Of a stretch of DNA of 64,000 nucleotides, positions 62,335 to 64,000 are shown piece after piece. The notes under the pieces were generated by a model. That model ran no database searches. It saw nothing but the letters and a program-made list of their open reading frames with translations, and was not told the origin of the DNA. Positions within the stretch are counted from its first letter, which is position 1. Every line of letters starts with the position of its first letter. The stretch lies in contig NZ_KI421500.1 in assembly GCF_000473145.1 (NCBI RefSeq), forward strand, positions 3,673,583 through 3,737,582. Direction: 5' to 3'. The stretch is from Leisingera daeponensis DSM 23529 (GTDB lineage Bacteria; Pseudomonadota; Alphaproteobacteria; Rhodobacterales; Rhodobacteraceae). Both the position numbers and the translations under genes were made by a program.

Positions 62335-62517
62335 ATGTCGGACAAACCAGCAAGCGTCGATCACCTAAAAACCGAAGGTGGCCGCCCGGACACGATTCAG
62401 GACGATCCCAAAAAGATGCGTCAGAAGCCCAAGGATCACTGGAACGACGCCACTGAGACGATGGATGAGGCACCGGCGGCAAGCCCGAATGCCGAGGAGC
62501 AGAGCCGCAAGAGCTGA
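62335..62517 (+). CDS. Small hydrophilic stress protein
   Basis: A 60-residue, very hydrophilic protein: MSDKPASVDHLKTEGGRPDT, then KKMRQKPKDHWNDATETMDE and a Ser/Glu-rich end. It is probably unstructured, in the manner of small stress or hydrophilin-like proteins. GGGAGAGA precedes the ATG. A perfect EcfG promoter lies just upstream, and the divergent gene encodes CsbD, so the protein is probably a member of the general stress response. No family is recognised. Confidence 0.65.
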   Translation: MSDKPASVDHLKTEGGRPDTIQDDPKKMRQKPKDHWNDATETMDEAPAASPNAEEQSRKS

Positions 62518-62614
62518 AGGCCAAGGATCTAGGAACCGCTGAGGCGGGCGCCCGCCGGGCACTCTCTGTGCGCTCTGTGCGGTGCGTGGCGTGAGGAAGC
62601 ACTGTTCACGAAAA

Positions 62615-62646
62615 GAAACGGCAGCCCACCCCCGGGCTACCGTTTC
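62615..62646. terminator. Strong hairpin after the small stress gene
   Basis: GAAACGGCAGCCC and GGGCTACCGTTTC pair over 13 positions with one mismatch around a 6-base loop (ACCCCC). It lies about 100 bases after the small gene. No long T-run follows, so it may act as a terminator or a transcript-end hairpin. Confidence 0.5.
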
Positions 62647-62929
62647 TCCAACATCTTCACTCGTTACCCCGCCGCTGGCGGCTCTCACCATGTCCGCTGA
62701 AAACAGCGCGTTCCCATGGAACAGTCGCGGACTGCGAGGAAACGCTTAACAGGCGCATTGGTTCCCAAAAAAGAGAAGATTATTTTCCGGATTGCGCCTG
62801 CCGCTGATGTTCAGCATGTGCATTCTCGGGATGCGGGGCCGTCTGCTGCGCCGCATCCGCCTGCCGCTGCAAGTCCCGGCGGCCGGATCAGGCCGCGGTC
62901 GAACGGCGGCCTGGGAGAACGCAGAGACG
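62647..62929. other. Gene-free stretch before an IS remnant
   Basis: No supported gene. Some short frames occur, with compositions that look random. It probably contains a decayed part of the IS3 element whose end follows. Confidence 0.3.
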
Positions 62930-63110
62930 CGTGAACGCGCACTGGTTCAAGAGATCTGCACATGCCCGCAAGAAGCTGAAGGATTGGCGCCGGCACTGCA
63001 ATGAGGACAGACCGCTCATCGCAATGGGATATACCGTCCTGATTGCCAGTCATTATCCGGATAGCGCCGCCAGCCCGTCATCGTTACAGAGCCGGAAAAA
63101 TCAAGCTTCC
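62930..63110 (+). pseudogene. IS3-family orfB 3' remnant
   Basis: The frame VNAHWFKRSAHARKKLKDWR and RHCNEDRPLIAMGYTVLIAS is the same end as [20 protein letters not shown] in the remnant at 46.86 kb, with many changes. The following AGAGCCGGAAAAATCAAGCT and CGGTCCAAGGCC match the IS right end there. Only the last 60 codons remain. Confidence 0.7.
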
Positions 63111-63129
63111 GGCGGTCCAAGGCCAAGGC

Positions 63130-64000
63130 TCAGCGCAGTACCCCCAGCACGTTGCGAAGTGTTTCTTGCAATTCGCGCGCGCGGGTGGGTTTGGTCAGGA
63201 CGGCGTCAAAACCGGCCCGCAGCAATTCTTCCTTCTGCTCGGGCATGATGTGCGCTGTTGCGGCAACCGCAGGGATGTACGGCCTGCCCAAGGCGTCATT
63301 GCGGGCGCGGATGCGGGTCAGCGCTTCAATGCCGGACATGCGGGGCATCGAAATGTCCATCAGCAAGCAATCAAAGGCACCGGGTTCCCAGGCGGAAACG
63401 GCCTCCACTCCATCGCGGCATGGTACTGAGATATAGCCGAACTTATCGAGGAATTTTTGCAAGATCAGCATGTTGGTGGCGTTGTCCTCGGCGACCAGCA
63501 AGCGGGGAGCGCGGGCTGGAGGCACCGGCTCGCTTGCGAAGGCGGGGGCGGCCGGCGGCGCCGCGGCAATGTCACCAGCCGCCAGAGGGAGAGAAAGCTG
63601 CAACTGGATCTCAGTGCCTTCGGAAGGAGCAGAAGCCACTGACAGGCTTCCGCCCATACGCTCCACAAGTTCCTTTACAATGGTCAGCCCAAGTCCTGTG
63701 CCGCCCAAGGCTGAGGCGGCCGGACCGGCCTGTTCGAACTTTGAAAAAACCCGGACCTGATCGTCCTCCGTCAGGCCGGTGCCGGTATCAGAAACCGACA
63801 GCATGAGGCCGCCAGGCCCGGTCCACGCGCTCAGCCGCACCTTCCCGGCTTCAGTGAACTTCAGTGCGTTTCCGCACAGGTTGTGCAGGATTTGCTCAAT
63901 CCGCCGGGCATCGCCCAGCCGCGGGTTGTCGGTTCCTGGTCCCAGATCAATTTCGAACGCGATTCCCTTGTGGCTGGCCACCGCCTGATGCAGGTCCGCC
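63130..64000 (-). CDS. Hybrid sensor kinase, C-terminal part (open at the edge)
   Basis: The frame continues past the right edge of the window, so the start is not visible. The visible 290 residues are the ATPase half of a histidine kinase (ILHNLCGNALKFTEAGKV as N box, VSDTGTGLTEDDQVRVFSKF as G1/F, GTGLGLTIVKELVERM as G2), an Ala/Pro linker, and a receiver domain with AEDNATNMLILQKFLDKFGY, the phosphoacceptor Asp in FDCLLMDISMPRMSGIEA and Lys in DAVLTKPTRA. Phosphorelay proteins of this type serve many sensory tasks; the input domain is out of view. Confidence 0.92.
   Translation of the reverse strand, partial: ADLHQAVASHKGIAFEIDLGPGTDNPRLGDARRIEQILHNLCGNALKFTEAGKVRLSAWTGPGGLMLSVSDTGTGLTEDDQVRVFSKFEQAGPAASALGGTGLGLTIVKELVERMGGSLSVASAPSEGTEIQLQLSLPLAAGDIAAAPPAAPAFASEPVPPARAPRLLVAEDNATNMLILQKFLDKFGYISVPCRDGVEAVSAWEPGAFDCLLMDISMPRMSGIEALTRIRARNDALGRPYIPAVAATAHIMPEQKEELLRAGFDAVLTKPTRARELQETLRNVLGVLR

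Overview
The window looks like accessory DNA of a marine alphaproteobacterium of the Rhodobacteraceae (Roseobacter group), chromosomal or on a large replicon. The grounds are inference from gene content: GC-rich coding sequence, perfect EcfG-type promoters (GGAAC-N16-CGTT), a CIRCE-like element before groESL, small proteins of a kind seen beside stress genes in alphaproteobacteria, and Roseobacter-like recombinases. No replication genes, rRNA, tRNA or CRISPR array were seen. Much of the sequence is a mosaic of conserved gene blocks separated by insertion sequences, truncated genes and dispersed repeats.

Layout. 1-3.8 kb: the end of a class V aminotransferase, a tyrosine recombinase and an unrecognised exported protein. 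3.8-5.5 kb: an IS3 element between two decapitated or truncated genes. 5.5-11.4 kb: a stress block of small conserved proteins, a Crp/Fnr regulator, groES-groEL and a short basic protein. 12.0-18.9 kb: an IS5 element that abuts a beheaded isoaspartyl dipeptidase gene, followed by cyanophycinase, cyanophycin synthetase and a second Mur-ligase-type protein, together a cyanophycin storage and mobilisation cluster. 19.5-21.2 kb: a divergent HxlR regulator and SAM methyltransferase. 22-25.2 kb: an IS21 remnant, a lipoprotein, an IS427-type element and a gene split by one stop codon.

25.7-29.7 kb: a periplasmic binding protein with no transporter, followed by a large chemoreceptor. 29.8-32.7 kb: a beheaded serine recombinase, an IS3 element and remains of a tautomerase/hydrolase pair. 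33-39 kb: a surface-polysaccharide operon (two glycosyltransferases, an epimerase, a ColD-like PLP dehydratase, gmd, fcl and the start of manC), cut by an IS5/IS110 chimera. 39.8-42 kb: an IS91-type transposase paired with a tyrosine recombinase.

42.9-46.4 kb: a four-gene operon of sensor kinase, response regulator, HbpS/GlcG-like haem-binding protein and exported ankyrin protein. 47-53.1 kb: a Cus-type copper/silver efflux operon whose adaptor carries four CusF-like domains; its last gene is cut by IS3 debris. 53.1-55 kb: a nest of IS fragments around a small gene with its own terminator. 55-57 kb: an exported amidohydrolase. 57.4-62.6 kb: a second stress block (phospholipase D/cardiolipin synthase-like, YbaY-META protein, membrane protein, YciF-type ferritin-like protein, CsbD) with two divergent EcfG promoters. 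The window ends inside a hybrid sensor kinase.

Two themes stand out. The cargo genes serve envelope and stress survival: chaperones, nitrogen storage, metal efflux, lipid synthesis, surface sugars and chemotaxis. The junctions are heavily scarred: at least ten IS elements or fragments, few detectable target duplications, five copies of one intergenic repeat and several of another, three related recombinase 3' ends, and two transposase genes broken by short hairpin-bearing insertions.
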